A stretch of 64,000 bases of DNA from JAHDFB01 sp965658745 (GTDB taxonomy: Bacteria; Bacteroidota; Bacteroidia; Chitinophagales; Saprospiraceae): positions 1-64,000 of the forward strand of contig CBFHTK010000012.1 in assembly GCA_965658745.1 (NCBI GenBank), in the 5' to 3' direction. A model generated the notes under the pieces. The model was not told where the DNA came from. It saw nothing but the letters and a program-made list of their open reading frames with translations, and ran no database searches. The position numbers and the translations under genes are program-made. Within the stretch, counting starts at the first letter, position 1. Each line of letters begins with the position of its first letter. Positions 18,369-26,602 of this stretch are shown here, piece after piece.

Positions 18369-19091
18369 ATGAGAATCCTTTTGGTAGCATCGATGACGGA
18401 AGAAATAGGGAAAACACTGGATTATCTTAAAGAAAATTGGGAGAAAGAGAATTTTTTCACTTATCGAAAGGGAGAGCATTCAATAACGCACCTTGTTACA
18501 GGTATTGGATCTATGCATGCTTCCTTTGCAGTTGCGCGTCAACAAGACATCGAGGAATATGATATACTTGTTAATCCTGGTGTAGCTGCAGCATTGAGCC
18601 GCACCATGGATCTAAATCGAGTCTATTTGATTGAAAAAGATAGAATTGGAGATTTGGGTCTTGAAAGATCAAATGGAGATTTCCAAGATTTACATGATCT
18701 TCAGTGGGTAGATCCCAACCAATATCCCTATTTTAAATCAGCCTTGGTTCCTAAAAAACTTCATAACCCTACATTTTTACCTACTTGTTCAGCTATCACA
18801 GTAAATAAACTTCCTGGACACTACTTGAGTATTGAGAACTTCGAGAGGAAATATCATGTCGATATAGTATCATTAGATGCGGGAGCTGTTCTTTACGCGT
18901 CGAGAATGTTGCAGCTTGAGACAATTCAATTTAGAGTTGTAACCAAATATATTGAAGCTGGTGACAAGCAAAACGGTGACATTGAGCAGGCGCTAAATCA
19001 ACTTAGTATGAGAACTATCGATGTCTTAGAAGCTTTAGTTAAACCCGAAAATAAAGAAGATAACAATAGCCTCATGGATCTATTCAATTAG
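18369..19091 (+). CDS. mqnB: Futalosine hydrolase-like nucleosidase (MqnB family)
   Basis: A 240-residue protein of the nucleoside phosphorylase/nucleosidase fold. The N-terminus (ILLVASMTEEI), the TGIGSMHASFAVA turn and NPGVAAALS match MqnB, which cleaves futalosine to hypoxanthine and dehypoxanthinyl futalosine in menaquinone synthesis. Two points differ from typical MqnB. The ribose-binding motif, usually (E)SMEGAA, reads SLDAGAV (168-174), and the catalytic loop reads EAGDKQNGDIEQAL. Loss of the Met and Glu that bind the ribose suggests altered specificity or a decayed enzyme. The genome also has MenB, of the other menaquinone route. The 3' end overlaps the convergent DUF3810 gene by 12 bases. 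Confidence 0.7.
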   Translation: MRILLVASMTEEIGKTLDYLKENWEKENFFTYRKGEHSITHLVTGIGSMHASFAVARQQDIEEYDILVNPGVAAALSRTMDLNRVYLIEKDRIGDLGLERSNGDFQDLHDLQWVDPNQYPYFKSALVPKKLHNPTFLPTCSAITVNKLPGHYLSIENFERKYHVDIVSLDAGAVLYASRMLQLETIQFRVVTKYIEAGDKQNGDIEQALNQLSMRTIDVLEALVKPENKEDNNSLMDLFN

Positions 19092-20162
19092 GTTCCATCC
19101 CTTATTTTCCTTATATTGAATTACTAGACCCGTTAATTGGCTATAGCTTTTTAGCCCAGCAGAAACGCCATGGCTTTTCAAATACGTGTCATATACATAG
19201 TCTCGTATATCAGGTAGAATATCAGGATACTTATCATTATTTTCTCGTATAGCTTGTATATCAGCTTTTACTCCCATACTTAGTTTATTATATACCTTGC
19301 GATGAAGCGCTTTGTCGAGTCTATAAACATCTCTTAGTACATACAAAGTATAATCTATCATCGCACTATATTGAAAAATAGTGTTCTCAGAATCCATGCA
19401 AGCTATAAACGCTATGAAGTTGCAAGCTCCTTCGTCAGTTACTCCAAACCCGTGAGACATCTCATGAGCAATTGTGTATGGCCATTCAATTTTCATCATT
19501 CCCGCATCAATATGTCCCTCAAAAGCATAAGGTACATAGATACCAGCTGTTTTGAATCGAAGTAGTGCACCTTTTGGCCGTAAGGCCCTTATTCTTGGTC
19601 TGCCTGTAGAAGGTAAGTTCATCGAAGAAAGCGTAGATCTTAGTTCGTTTCTTATCTCTTTTTCGACGATGTTTTTCTTAAAATCTTTTAGAGACAGACT
19701 GATTGTATCCTCTGACAATTCAGATCTCAATGAGTTTATTGTGGCTTGCGCCCAAAAGGCTTCCTGCATTAGTCTTACAGAATCAGGTTTCAAGCTTGCC
19801 TCTAGACCTAAAGAAGTGCTGAGTGGTTTTTGAGCGTAATTCCAGCCCCAAAAAATGTAGAAAAAACTTAGGACTACGAAGATTTTTGAAACGAGTCTAA
19901 TTACAACTGATATGAATGTCCGTTCTGATTTATGAGGATAGAACAGGTATAGTAGTAAGATCAGAAAGACTATAACTACCATGGGTATAGGTAACCAGTA
20001 ACCTAGTGCGTAATCATAGAGAATTCGAATGATCTTGAATAATCCATTTAAATATAGAATTTCATAAACAGAAGGAAAAAGGATAAACAACTGGTGAATA
20101 CACCAAATGAGCAAAAAGAGAATGACACTATTTCGTAAAAACTTCAGATTGGCACGCTGCAT
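19080..20162 (-). CDS. DUF3810 membrane protein with HExxH motif
   Basis: A 360-residue protein with about three N-terminal membrane segments (LFLLIWCIHQLFIL; YWLPIPMVVIVFLILLLYLF; FVVLSFFYIFWGW) and a large soluble domain. The motif HEMSH (233-237) with a downstream glutamate (VTDEGACN, Glu244) is a gluzincin-like zinc site, as in the DUF3810 family, so it is a predicted membrane metallopeptidase. No substrate is known. It stands alone between the MqnB-like and thioredoxin genes. Confidence 0.85.
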   Translation of the reverse strand: MQRANLKFLRNSVILFLLIWCIHQLFILFPSVYEILYLNGLFKIIRILYDYALGYWLPIPMVVIVFLILLLYLFYPHKSERTFISVVIRLVSKIFVVLSFFYIFWGWNYAQKPLSTSLGLEASLKPDSVRLMQEAFWAQATINSLRSELSEDTISLSLKDFKKNIVEKEIRNELRSTLSSMNLPSTGRPRIRALRPKGALLRFKTAGIYVPYAFEGHIDAGMMKIEWPYTIAHEMSHGFGVTDEGACNFIAFIACMDSENTIFQYSAMIDYTLYVLRDVYRLDKALHRKVYNKLSMGVKADIQAIRENNDKYPDILPDIRDYVYDTYLKSHGVSAGLKSYSQLTGLVIQYKENKGWNLIE

Positions 20163-20247
20163 TTACTAATTTGTATTACATCAGACGTTTACCGCCTTAT
20201 GATGAAGGAATTCAAATATTAATAACATATTAACGTAATATAATACA

Positions 20248-20255
20248 TACATTTG
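20248..20255 (+). promoter_or_regulatory. Bacteroidota-type -7 element (TACATTTG) upstream of thioredoxin
   Basis: Exact match to TAnnTTTG, about 91 bases before the thioredoxin ATG. It implies a leader of about 85 bases, in which CTCTATATATTCACTAGAG can form a small hairpin. Confidence 0.45.
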
Positions 20256-20346
20256 CAACTTTAAGGAATCAAATGGCGTTCAAAAATACGAATGCTCTAT
20301 ATATTCACTAGAGTGATATTTACTAATTACAAAATAATATATTAAG

Positions 20347-20664
20347 ATGGCTTTAGAATTCACAGATGCAAACTTCCAAGAAACGGTAATAGATAGTGGA
20401 AAATTATCAGTTGTTGACTTTTGGGCAGAATGGTGTGGACCTTGTAGAATGATCACTCCGATCATTGAAGACGTAGCTAAAGAATACGATGGTGCTGTGA
20501 ACGTAGGTAAATTGAATGTTGACCACAATGGCGATGTTTCAATGAAGTATCAAGTACGTTCAATACCTACAATTTTACTAATTAAAAATGGTGAGATTGT
20601 TGACAAACATGTTGGTACAATTTCAAAAGCAAAGTTAGTTGAAAAGATAGAAGCTCATAAGTAA
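20347..20664 (+). CDS. trxA: Thioredoxin
   Basis: A 105-residue thioredoxin with the full active site WAEWCGPCRM (Cys30 and Cys33), the buried Asp region (VVDFWAEW) and the cis-proline loop RSIPT, all as in TrxA. It reduces protein disulfides and works with thioredoxin reductase and peroxiredoxins. It is monocistronic, with its own promoter element and a strong terminator. The YpdA-like flavoprotein in this window is a related redox gene but is not linked. Confidence 0.96.
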   Translation: MALEFTDANFQETVIDSGKLSVVDFWAEWCGPCRMITPIIEDVAKEYDGAVNVGKLNVDHNGDVSMKYQVRSIPTILLIKNGEIVDKHVGTISKAKLVEKIEAHK

Positions 20665-20696
20665 TCTCATAAGAGATAATTTCTGACTTTAGATTC

Positions 20697-20728
20697 AAAA
20701 GCCCTCTCAATATGAAAGGGCTTTTTTT
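20697..20728 (+). terminator. Intrinsic terminator after thioredoxin
   Basis: AAAAGCCCT pairs with AGGGCTTTT over a 10-base loop and is followed by a T-run, about 35 bases after the trxA stop. Confidence 0.85.
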
Positions 20729-20827
20729 ATGTTGGACAATAAGTAAATCAAAATGCTTGTTCAATTGTTAATACGTTTAATATATAGTAAGTTTACTATT
20801 CTTGTAGCTTAACATCCAAAATACATT

Positions 20828-21751
20828 ATGGACTATTTTAAAGATTTTGACCTCAAATCCATTGAGAATATGGACCTTTTTGCTAAGCAAATAGTAGAGG
20901 GTTTTATTATAGGTCTTCACAAGTCTCCGTTTCACGGTTTTTCAGTAGAATTTGCTGAACATAGAATTTATAATCAAGGGGACACTACAAAGAATATAGA
21001 TTGGAAGGTTTATGCTAGAACCGACAAGTTATTCACAAAGAGATTTGAAGAGGAGACGAACCTACGATGTCAAATAGTAATTGACACTTCATCATCTATG
21101 TACTTTCCTCAAGCAAGTAAGAAACAGAAGATCAATAAGCTGCAATTCTCAGCACTTGCTGCTGCATCTTTAATGAATTTACTCAAGAAACAACGCGATG
21201 CTTTCGGCATTTCGTTATTCGATCAAGAACTTAAAATTCATACTCAAGCAAAATCAAGCACGACACATTATCGATTGCTTCTCAATTATCTTGAAAAGCT
21301 TATTCATGATAGTACTCCACAAAAGACTACTAGTTTAGCGGATGCATTACATACAATAGCTGATCGTATCCATAGACGTAGTTTGGTCGTAATCTTCAGT
21401 GATATGCTAGATGATCCTTCCAATAGTGAGAAGCTTTTTTCAGCACTTCAGCATCTTAAATATAACAAGCACGAAGTAGTATTATTCCATACTTTAGACC
21501 ATAAACATGAACTAGAGTTTGAATTCGAAAATAGGCCATACCAGTTTATTGATATGGAATCGGGTAAAACCATTAGATTACAGTCTGATCAAGTTAAGGA
21601 CTTGTACAAGGAAAAGATCGAATCTTACAATAAGATGATTAAAACAAAGTGTTTACAGTATAAGATTGATCTAGTAGAAGCAGATATTCGAGAGGGTTTT
21701 GCACCGATATTGAGAGCCTATCTAGTCAAGCGATCGAAGATGAGAAAATAA
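20828..21751 (+). CDS. DUF58 domain protein
   Basis: A 307-residue DUF58 protein. The N-terminal motif HRIYNQGDTTKNIDWKVYART is the family signature (GD..xxIDWk.yaR), followed by a von Willebrand factor A-like domain (QIVIDTSSSMYF, a DxSxS MIDAS site; VIFSDMLDD). DUF58 proteins usually sit beside MoxR AAA ATPases and transglutaminase genes; no MoxR gene is nearby here. The gene is single, 160 bases after thioredoxin and separated from it by a terminator. Its function is presumed to be protein complex maturation, but this is inference. Confidence 0.88.
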   Translation: MDYFKDFDLKSIENMDLFAKQIVEGFIIGLHKSPFHGFSVEFAEHRIYNQGDTTKNIDWKVYARTDKLFTKRFEEETNLRCQIVIDTSSSMYFPQASKKQKINKLQFSALAAASLMNLLKKQRDAFGISLFDQELKIHTQAKSSTTHYRLLLNYLEKLIHDSTPQKTTSLADALHTIADRIHRRSLVVIFSDMLDDPSNSEKLFSALQHLKYNKHEVVLFHTLDHKHELEFEFENRPYQFIDMESGKTIRLQSDQVKDLYKEKIESYNKMIKTKCLQYKIDLVEADIREGFAPILRAYLVKRSKMRK

Positions 21752-21753
21752 CT

Positions 21754-22170
21754 CTAATCTTCATCTTCATCCCAAAAAGACTGCGACAAATAGTCGTCCT
21801 TAAATTCATCCAGTTCACGACGCTCTCGCTTAGTTGGTCGTCCAGTACCTTTCTCTCTAAATTCAGGTCTTGATTTACCAATAAACCAGTCTTTATACTT
21901 ATTCATTTCTTCATCTGAAGTCAAGTTATCATAACAAGTAACTGCTATCGGAGCCCCTACTCTCTTCTCGATCAGCCTTATAACTTTGATTTGTAAATTA
22001 AAACCTTCTTTCTTCACGCCAAGCACATCTCCTTCTGAAATGAGATGTGAAGGTTTTAAAACACGCTCACCTAGTGATATCTTGCCATTCTTACACATAG
22101 TAGTAGAAATTGAACGTGTTTTAAACAACCTAACGCTCCATAACCACTTGTCTACCCTAACTTTTGCCAT
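21754..22170 (-). CDS. hslR: S4-domain RNA-binding protein, Hsp15 (HslR) family
   Basis: A 138-residue protein. The S4 RNA-binding domain covers residues 1-60 (VRVDKWLWSVRLFKTRS, KISLGERVLKPSHLISEGD), and the C-terminal region is basic (GTGRPTKRERREL) and then acidic. E. coli Hsp15 recycles free 50S subunits carrying a stuck nascent chain. The stop codon region ends 2 bases before the convergent DUF58 stop, and the start lies 2 bases after the PPK2 stop, so it is probably co-transcribed with PPK2. Confidence 0.9.
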   Translation of the reverse strand: MAKVRVDKWLWSVRLFKTRSISTTMCKNGKISLGERVLKPSHLISEGDVLGVKKEGFNLQIKVIRLIEKRVGAPIAVTCYDNLTSDEEMNKYKDWFIGKSRPEFREKGTGRPTKRERRELDEFKDDYLSQSFWDEDED

Positions 22171-22172
22171 AT

Positions 22173-22913
22173 CTAGCTATCTTCTAATGTTGGACGCTTC
22201 ATATTCATATCCTGCAATGTCTTCAGGACATGCTTTGCAATGAAATAGTTTCTATATGTTCTTGAATCAACAGGAGCAATAATCCATGGTATTACACTTT
22301 CATTTATAGCATATTCGTATGCCTTTCGGTAAGAATCCCAATGCTCTCTCTGCTTCCAATCATCTGGGTTATGTTTGTAGTTTTTCGATGGATCATCTAT
22401 CCGCTCTTGCAACTTTTCTCCTTGACGCTCATGGGATAAATGTAAATAGAACTTTAGCACCGTGGTATTATTATCTTCTTGAAGTAGAGTTTCCCATGCA
22501 TTAATGGCATCCATTCGCATTTTTACTCGTTTTTCGTCGATCCAGTTGTGTACCCTTTGAATCAAAATATCTTCATAATGTGATCTAACGAACACATTAA
22601 TCTTGCCTTTTCTAGGCGCTACTTTGTGACAGCGCCATAAAAAATCATGATCAAACTCCTCATCAGTTGGCTTTCCAAAAGAAGTCGCCGAGACCATCGT
22701 TGGCGAACAATATTTGAAAACCTCTCTAGTTGATCCATCTTTACCACTGCTATCCATACCTTGTACAACCATCAGCAAACTGTGTTTCCCCTCAGCATAC
22801 ATAGTCTCTACCAATTCGCCAATTTCTCTAGTGATCTTTTTGGTCGCCTCTTTTGTCTTCTTTTTACTATAGTTTGCGGGTGGCTTTGTAGATATCTTGC
22901 TTAAATCAATCAT
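22173..22913 (-). CDS. Polyphosphate kinase 2 family protein (PPK2)
   Basis: A 246-residue PPK2 enzyme. Walker A is GMDSSGKDG, followed by the lid-region FVRSHYEDILIQRV, the Walker-B-like region and HERQGEKLQERIDDPSKNYK, all typical of PPK2 class proteins. These use polyphosphate to phosphorylate nucleoside mono- or diphosphates. At 246 residues it is the single-domain form. The class (I, II or III) is not fixed from the sequence alone, but single-domain Bacteroidota members often act on AMP or ADP. Confidence 0.9.
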   Translation of the reverse strand: MIDLSKISTKPPANYSKKKTKEATKKITREIGELVETMYAEGKHSLLMVVQGMDSSGKDGSTREVFKYCSPTMVSATSFGKPTDEEFDHDFLWRCHKVAPRKGKINVFVRSHYEDILIQRVHNWIDEKRVKMRMDAINAWETLLQEDNNTTVLKFYLHLSHERQGEKLQERIDDPSKNYKHNPDDWKQREHWDSYRKAYEYAINESVIPWIIAPVDSRTYRNYFIAKHVLKTLQDMNMKRPTLEDS

Positions 22914-23048
22914 AAATGAATGGGTAAAAGTGATTATTTCCAGAAAGCCTATAATTATGACTATTTTCCTTTATATCAGTAACGAAATTAGATATTTTTG
23001 TTGAGAACATGAATCAAGTTGATTTGTTGAAAAGGCAATAAAGAAAAA

Positions 23049-24062
23049 TTGATGATCAAGAATGGAGTAAAAAGAGATGTCAATCAAACAAGTAGTAATC
23101 ACTTGGATGTAGTTATAGTTGGTGGAGGACCTACCGGGATCAATTGCGGTATCGAATGCCAGAAAGCAGGATTAAACTATGTAATCGTCGAAAAAGGTGT
23201 AATCGTTAATTCAATCTATAATTTCCCGTTTAATATGACCTTTTTTAGTACTTCTAAAAAGCTTGAGATTGGCGAAGTACCATTTATTTCGCACAATGAA
23301 AAGCCTACAAGATCTGAAGCGTTAGAGTATTACCGCAGACTTGTTGAATCCTATGACTTATCGATAATGCTTGGAAAGGAAGTAATTTCAATTTCTCAGG
23401 AGAAAAATCTACATAAAATTTCACTGAATGATAATGAGGATTTTTTTGCAAAAAATGTAATTATTGCCACGNNNNNNNNNNNNNNNNNNNNNNNNNNNNN
23501 NNNNNNNNNNNNNNNNNNNNNNNNNNNNNNNNNNTATTACGATGACGTTCACTTATACGTTAAAAAGGATGTAGTCGTTGTAGGTGGAGCTAATTCAGCT
23601 TGCGATGTAGCTCTTGAATGTTGGCAGAAAGGTGCCAATGTTACGATGGTTGTGAGAGAGCCTGAGCTCTATCAGAAAGTTAAGTACTGGATTCTTCCAA
23701 ATATTGAAAATCGAATTAAGGAAGGTTCTATCAAGGCTTTTTTCAATAGTAAACTTACGAGCATCGAAGAGGAAGTGGTTGAAGTTGAGACACCTGATGG
23801 TAAAATCACGCTTGATAATGACTATGTTTTAGCAATGACGGGTTATATGCCAGATATCCCCTGGATCAAAAGTTTAGGCATAGATTTGATGGATAATGAT
23901 GAAAGAGCTTTCATAAATTCTGAAACACTTGAATCCAATGTTCCTGGAATATATTTAGCCGGTGTGGTAGTTAGTGGTTTAAAAACTAGTGAACTCTTCA
24001 TTGAAAATACTAGAAATCATCCTGAGATTATCGTAGGATCTATTCTACAGAAAAATAGTTAG
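23049..24062 (+). CDS. ypdA: YpdA-type flavoprotein disulfide reductase (interrupted by assembly gap)
   Basis: A 337-codon frame of the YpdA family, FAD-dependent putative bacillithiol disulfide reductases. The N-terminal FAD-binding motif is VVIVGGGPTGINCGIE, and the second Rossmann motif, for NADPH, is VVVVGGANSACDVALE. The motif SxYNFPxNMTFFSTS matches the YpdA hallmark near the flavin. A run of N replaces residues 142-162, exactly 21 codons, so the frame is kept. The missing piece should read like ATG-xYYDxPN...GED...HYY, since IIAT and YYDDVHLY flank it. No bsh genes are in the window. The acetyltransferase gene starts 2 bases after the stop. Confidence 0.88.
   Translation: MMIKNGVKRDVNQTSSNHLDVVIVGGGPTGINCGIECQKAGLNYVIVEKGVIVNSIYNFPFNMTFFSTSKKLEIGEVPFISHNEKPTRSEALEYYRRLVESYDLSIMLGKEVISISQEKNLHKISLNDNEDFFAKNVIIATXXXXXXXXXXXXXXXXXXXXXYYDDVHLYVKKDVVVVGGANSACDVALECWQKGANVTMVVREPELYQKVKYWILPNIENRIKEGSIKAFFNSKLTSIEEEVVEVETPDGKITLDNDYVLAMTGYMPDIPWIKSLGIDLMDNDERAFINSETLESNVPGIYLAGVVVSGLKTSELFIENTRNHPEIIVGSILQKNS
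23472..23534. other. Assembly gap (63 N)
   Basis: Exactly 63 unknown bases within the YpdA-like gene. The length is a multiple of three and matches the residues expected from the family, so it is probably an estimated gap of about the right size. Confidence 0.98.
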
Positions 24063-24064
24063 TA

Positions 24065-24634
24065 GTGCATTCAGACATCATTCCACAGTTTACAGCAATT
24101 TTTAAAGACTTTGATCTAGGCGATCTTTATTTAGATAGGTTTATCTTAAGTGATGCTCCAAAAGTCTTTATGCTAAGATCTGATCCAACTGTGTTAAAGT
24201 ACATCTCTAGAGAGCCAATTGAAACTGAAGATCAGGCGACTGAATGGACACAGGCTCGCATTTCCGATTTAAATAATAATCTCGGAATTAACTGGGTAAT
24301 CAGATCAGCGAAAGGAGGCGAACTGATGGGCACAGTAGGTTACTGGCGGTATGATCCTGAAAGATTTCGAGCTGAAATAGGCTACTCTTTATTGCCGCAA
24401 TACCATGGAAAAGGAATCATGACTCGTTGTCTACAATGTGTCCTACCTTTTGCATTTAATGAAATGAATATGCACAGTATCGGAGCTGAAATAGACCCGT
24501 TGAATCTTGCTAGTCAGAAAGTCCTTGAAAAGACAGGCTTTAAAAAAGAAGCACATTTTACAGAAGATTTCTATTTCAGAGGAGAATTTAGCGATTCAGC
24601 AATCTATTCTCTCCTCGAGAAGTGGCTAAGATAG
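24065..24634 (+). CDS. GNAT-family N-acetyltransferase (RimJ/RimL-like)
   Basis: A 189-residue protein starting at a GTG 2 bases after the YpdA stop; no ATG exists before residue 37, and the family's first strand (LGDLYLDRFILSDAPKVF) lies upstream of that Met, so GTG is the likely start. The acetyl-CoA loop appears as RAEIGYSLLPQYHGKGIMTRC, with the Q/HGKG signature, and the end NLASQKVLEKTGFKKEA is typical of the RimJ/RimL group, which acetylate N-terminal or side-chain amines. The substrate is unknown. It is translationally coupled to ypdA. Confidence 0.85.
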   Translation: MHSDIIPQFTAIFKDFDLGDLYLDRFILSDAPKVFMLRSDPTVLKYISREPIETEDQATEWTQARISDLNNNLGINWVIRSAKGGELMGTVGYWRYDPERFRAEIGYSLLPQYHGKGIMTRCLQCVLPFAFNEMNMHSIGAEIDPLNLASQKVLEKTGFKKEAHFTEDFYFRGEFSDSAIYSLLEKWLR

Positions 24635-24771
24635 AAAGATGTATCTGATGTTTGTTCGCTGGTATTTCCGTTAGTTAGCGCTTATGCATAGTTTACCAGC
24701 AATCACTTTATTAATGGCTAATTTGACTATCATCATAGAGTTTTTTAGCATTAGTACCATAATGAAAATAA

Positions 24772-24804
24772 AAAGCGAATTCCCGTACTACAGAAATTCG
24801 CTTT
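24772..24804 (-). terminator. Intrinsic terminator after tRNA-His
   Basis: The inverted repeat AAAGCGAATT...AATTCGCTTT begins 6 bases past the tRNA 3' end, and on the minus strand it is followed by a T-rich tail (TTTTATTTT). Confidence 0.75.
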
Positions 24805-24809
24805 GGATG

Positions 24810-24884
24810 GGTGGAAGACGGGATTCGAACCCGCGACCCTCGGTACCACAAACCGATGCTCTAACCAACTGAGCTACAACCACC
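24810..24884 (-). tRNA. tRNA-His (GTG anticodon), acceptor stem with two mismatches
   Basis: On the minus strand the cloverleaf is clear: D arm GCTC..GAGC, anticodon stem TCGGT/ACCGA with a 7-base loop TTGTGGT (anticodon GTG, His), a 5-base variable loop, and T arm GCGGG-TTCGAAT-CCCGT. An extra 5' G pairs with C73, the identity feature of tRNA-His. The acceptor stem GTGGTTG faces CTTCCAC, so positions 5-68 and 6-67 are T-T mismatches. No full CCA is encoded (CCA overlaps the discriminator). A T-rich hairpin follows on the minus strand. It is probably the functional tRNA-His, but the two adjacent mismatches are odd. Confidence 0.85.
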
Positions 24885-24961
24885 ATAAAATCGAACACAA
24901 AAGTAATTCAACTTTCTATATATTAAATTATTTTATCGTACTTTTTTGACAAATTTTAATA

Positions 24962-26554
24962 TTGAGAAATAGAATTCTTACTAAATCACTCAGTACTAGG
25001 GAAATAACAACTATTGCTATTTCAGTTTGTCTCTTAGTGGCCTTCCTAATACTTAAGATATGGTACTTAGCTGTACCTTATTTTTGGGATGAATCCTGGG
25101 TTTACGGACCAGCAGTTTCGGAAATGGGCAATAGATTCCCATCATTGCTACCAGGTTCTATCGATATTGATCTAAGTCGAGGACATCCGATGCTTTTTCA
25201 TTTTCTTGGTGGTTTATGGGGTAATATTGTAGGCACCTCGATAGTCTCTTTGCATAGTTTCGCTTTAACCATTAGTTTCGCTCTACTAGTGACACTTGGA
25301 TATATACTATATAATAAAAATAGTAAATTTAGAATTACAGCTTTAAGCCTGGGAACGGTTGGTCTAGCGTGTCAAGGTGTCTTTCTCGCTCAATCAGCAA
25401 TGGTACTTCCTGAAGTCTTAGTTAGCTTATTTGTTTTACTTTCCTTGTACCTCTGGTGTAAAAGACAATATGTATTTTCTGCGATATTTATTTCAGCATG
25501 CTTATTAACCAAAGAGTCGGGTGCAGTGCTGTTTCCTTCCCTTGGAATTGCATATTTAGTTCATCAGTTGTTACTCAATAAGTTCAGATGGAGTTCTAAT
25601 TTTAAGATTTCAGGAATCCTTATTATAGCGCTCCTGCCCTACCTTGGTTTTCTGATTTACCAGAATGCAGAATTTGGATGGTATTTCTATCCAAACCATA
25701 TGGATTTGCAAGCTAGTTCAGCTCAGCAATTTCGAATACAACTACGAGCATCTCTAAATTTTATACTACTAGATCAAAATAGAGTCTATCTAACTCTTTT
25801 TATGAGTGCAATACTCGTACTTCGCTTTGGAAAATCTCATGTATTTTGGGCTTGGACTGGATGGTCTTCGATAGTACTGTTTATAATATATGCCACCCAA
25901 TGGCAGACTTGGACAATGTGTATCTTATTTTTATCAGCAGCTATCGTAACGCTTATTTTACTGCTTCATGCCTCAAGAAAATACTATAAGCAATCACACT
26001 ATTTGTATCTTACAATTTCTATATTTTCTCTCTTCTATATTGCTTTTACGGCATTTAATTTTTATTCAGCACGATATTTATTGTGCCTTTTCCCATTGTA
26101 TATGTTAACGCTTATGAAGTTAGCAGTGCCATTACTAAATCGAACAAGCTTCGCTATTGTATACTTTGGAATCTTAGTTTTCCTTGGTCTAGCGGGATTA
26201 GATCGGAGCAATATAGGTGATACTAATTTGAGTTTTATTGATGTGGGTCATGCCCAAAAACAAATGGTAGAGTTCCTCGAAGCTCGACATCAAGAGGACA
26301 TCATCCTGGCTCCTTTTCTTGTTTTAGAATCATTAAAGAAAGATTATGCTGGCTATAAATCGAAACAAAGCACTTTCCCAAATCTACAATATAGCCCTGA
26401 TGAGGGAAAACCATACTTGAGTATCGTGTCACCAGTAGAAGGTGAATACAACGTAAAAGCTCGACCAAAGAACTATTTAGAGGAAACTCTCCGAAGTTTT
26501 AGTTGTGGCAATAGTACTTTTGTTGTAAAAAGGTACTACCCAAAAATGCGGTAG
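24962..26554 (+). CDS. GT-C fold membrane glycosyltransferase (ArnT/PMT-like)
   Basis: A 530-residue integral membrane protein with about 11 hydrophobic segments. The first periplasmic loop carries PYFWDESWVYG, in which the Asp-Glu pair is the catalytic/metal site found in GT-C enzymes that use polyprenyl-phosphate sugars (GT39/ArnT-like). After the last membrane segment there is a soluble C-terminal domain of about 120 residues. It probably transfers a sugar onto a lipid, protein or glycan outside the inner membrane. The start is a TTG, since no ATG precedes the first membrane segment. It is monocistronic, after tRNA-His on the opposite strand. Confidence 0.8.
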   Translation: MRNRILTKSLSTREITTIAISVCLLVAFLILKIWYLAVPYFWDESWVYGPAVSEMGNRFPSLLPGSIDIDLSRGHPMLFHFLGGLWGNIVGTSIVSLHSFALTISFALLVTLGYILYNKNSKFRITALSLGTVGLACQGVFLAQSAMVLPEVLVSLFVLLSLYLWCKRQYVFSAIFISACLLTKESGAVLFPSLGIAYLVHQLLLNKFRWSSNFKISGILIIALLPYLGFLIYQNAEFGWYFYPNHMDLQASSAQQFRIQLRASLNFILLDQNRVYLTLFMSAILVLRFGKSHVFWAWTGWSSIVLFIIYATQWQTWTMCILFLSAAIVTLILLLHASRKYYKQSHYLYLTISIFSLFYIAFTAFNFYSARYLLCLFPLYMLTLMKLAVPLLNRTSFAIVYFGILVFLGLAGLDRSNIGDTNLSFIDVGHAQKQMVEFLEARHQEDIILAPFLVLESLKKDYAGYKSKQSTFPNLQYSPDEGKPYLSIVSPVEGEYNVKARPKNYLEETLRSFSCGNSTFVVKRYYPKMR

Positions 26555-26602
26555 CCAAATGATAAATTCAAAAGGTGGAATCGTTGTTACAGAAAGCTTT
26601 GG

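Noticed and set aside
24684..24872. Plus-strand frame over the tRNA-His region
   Set aside because: It overlaps the tRNA on the other strand and ends inside it; product is without any family sign.
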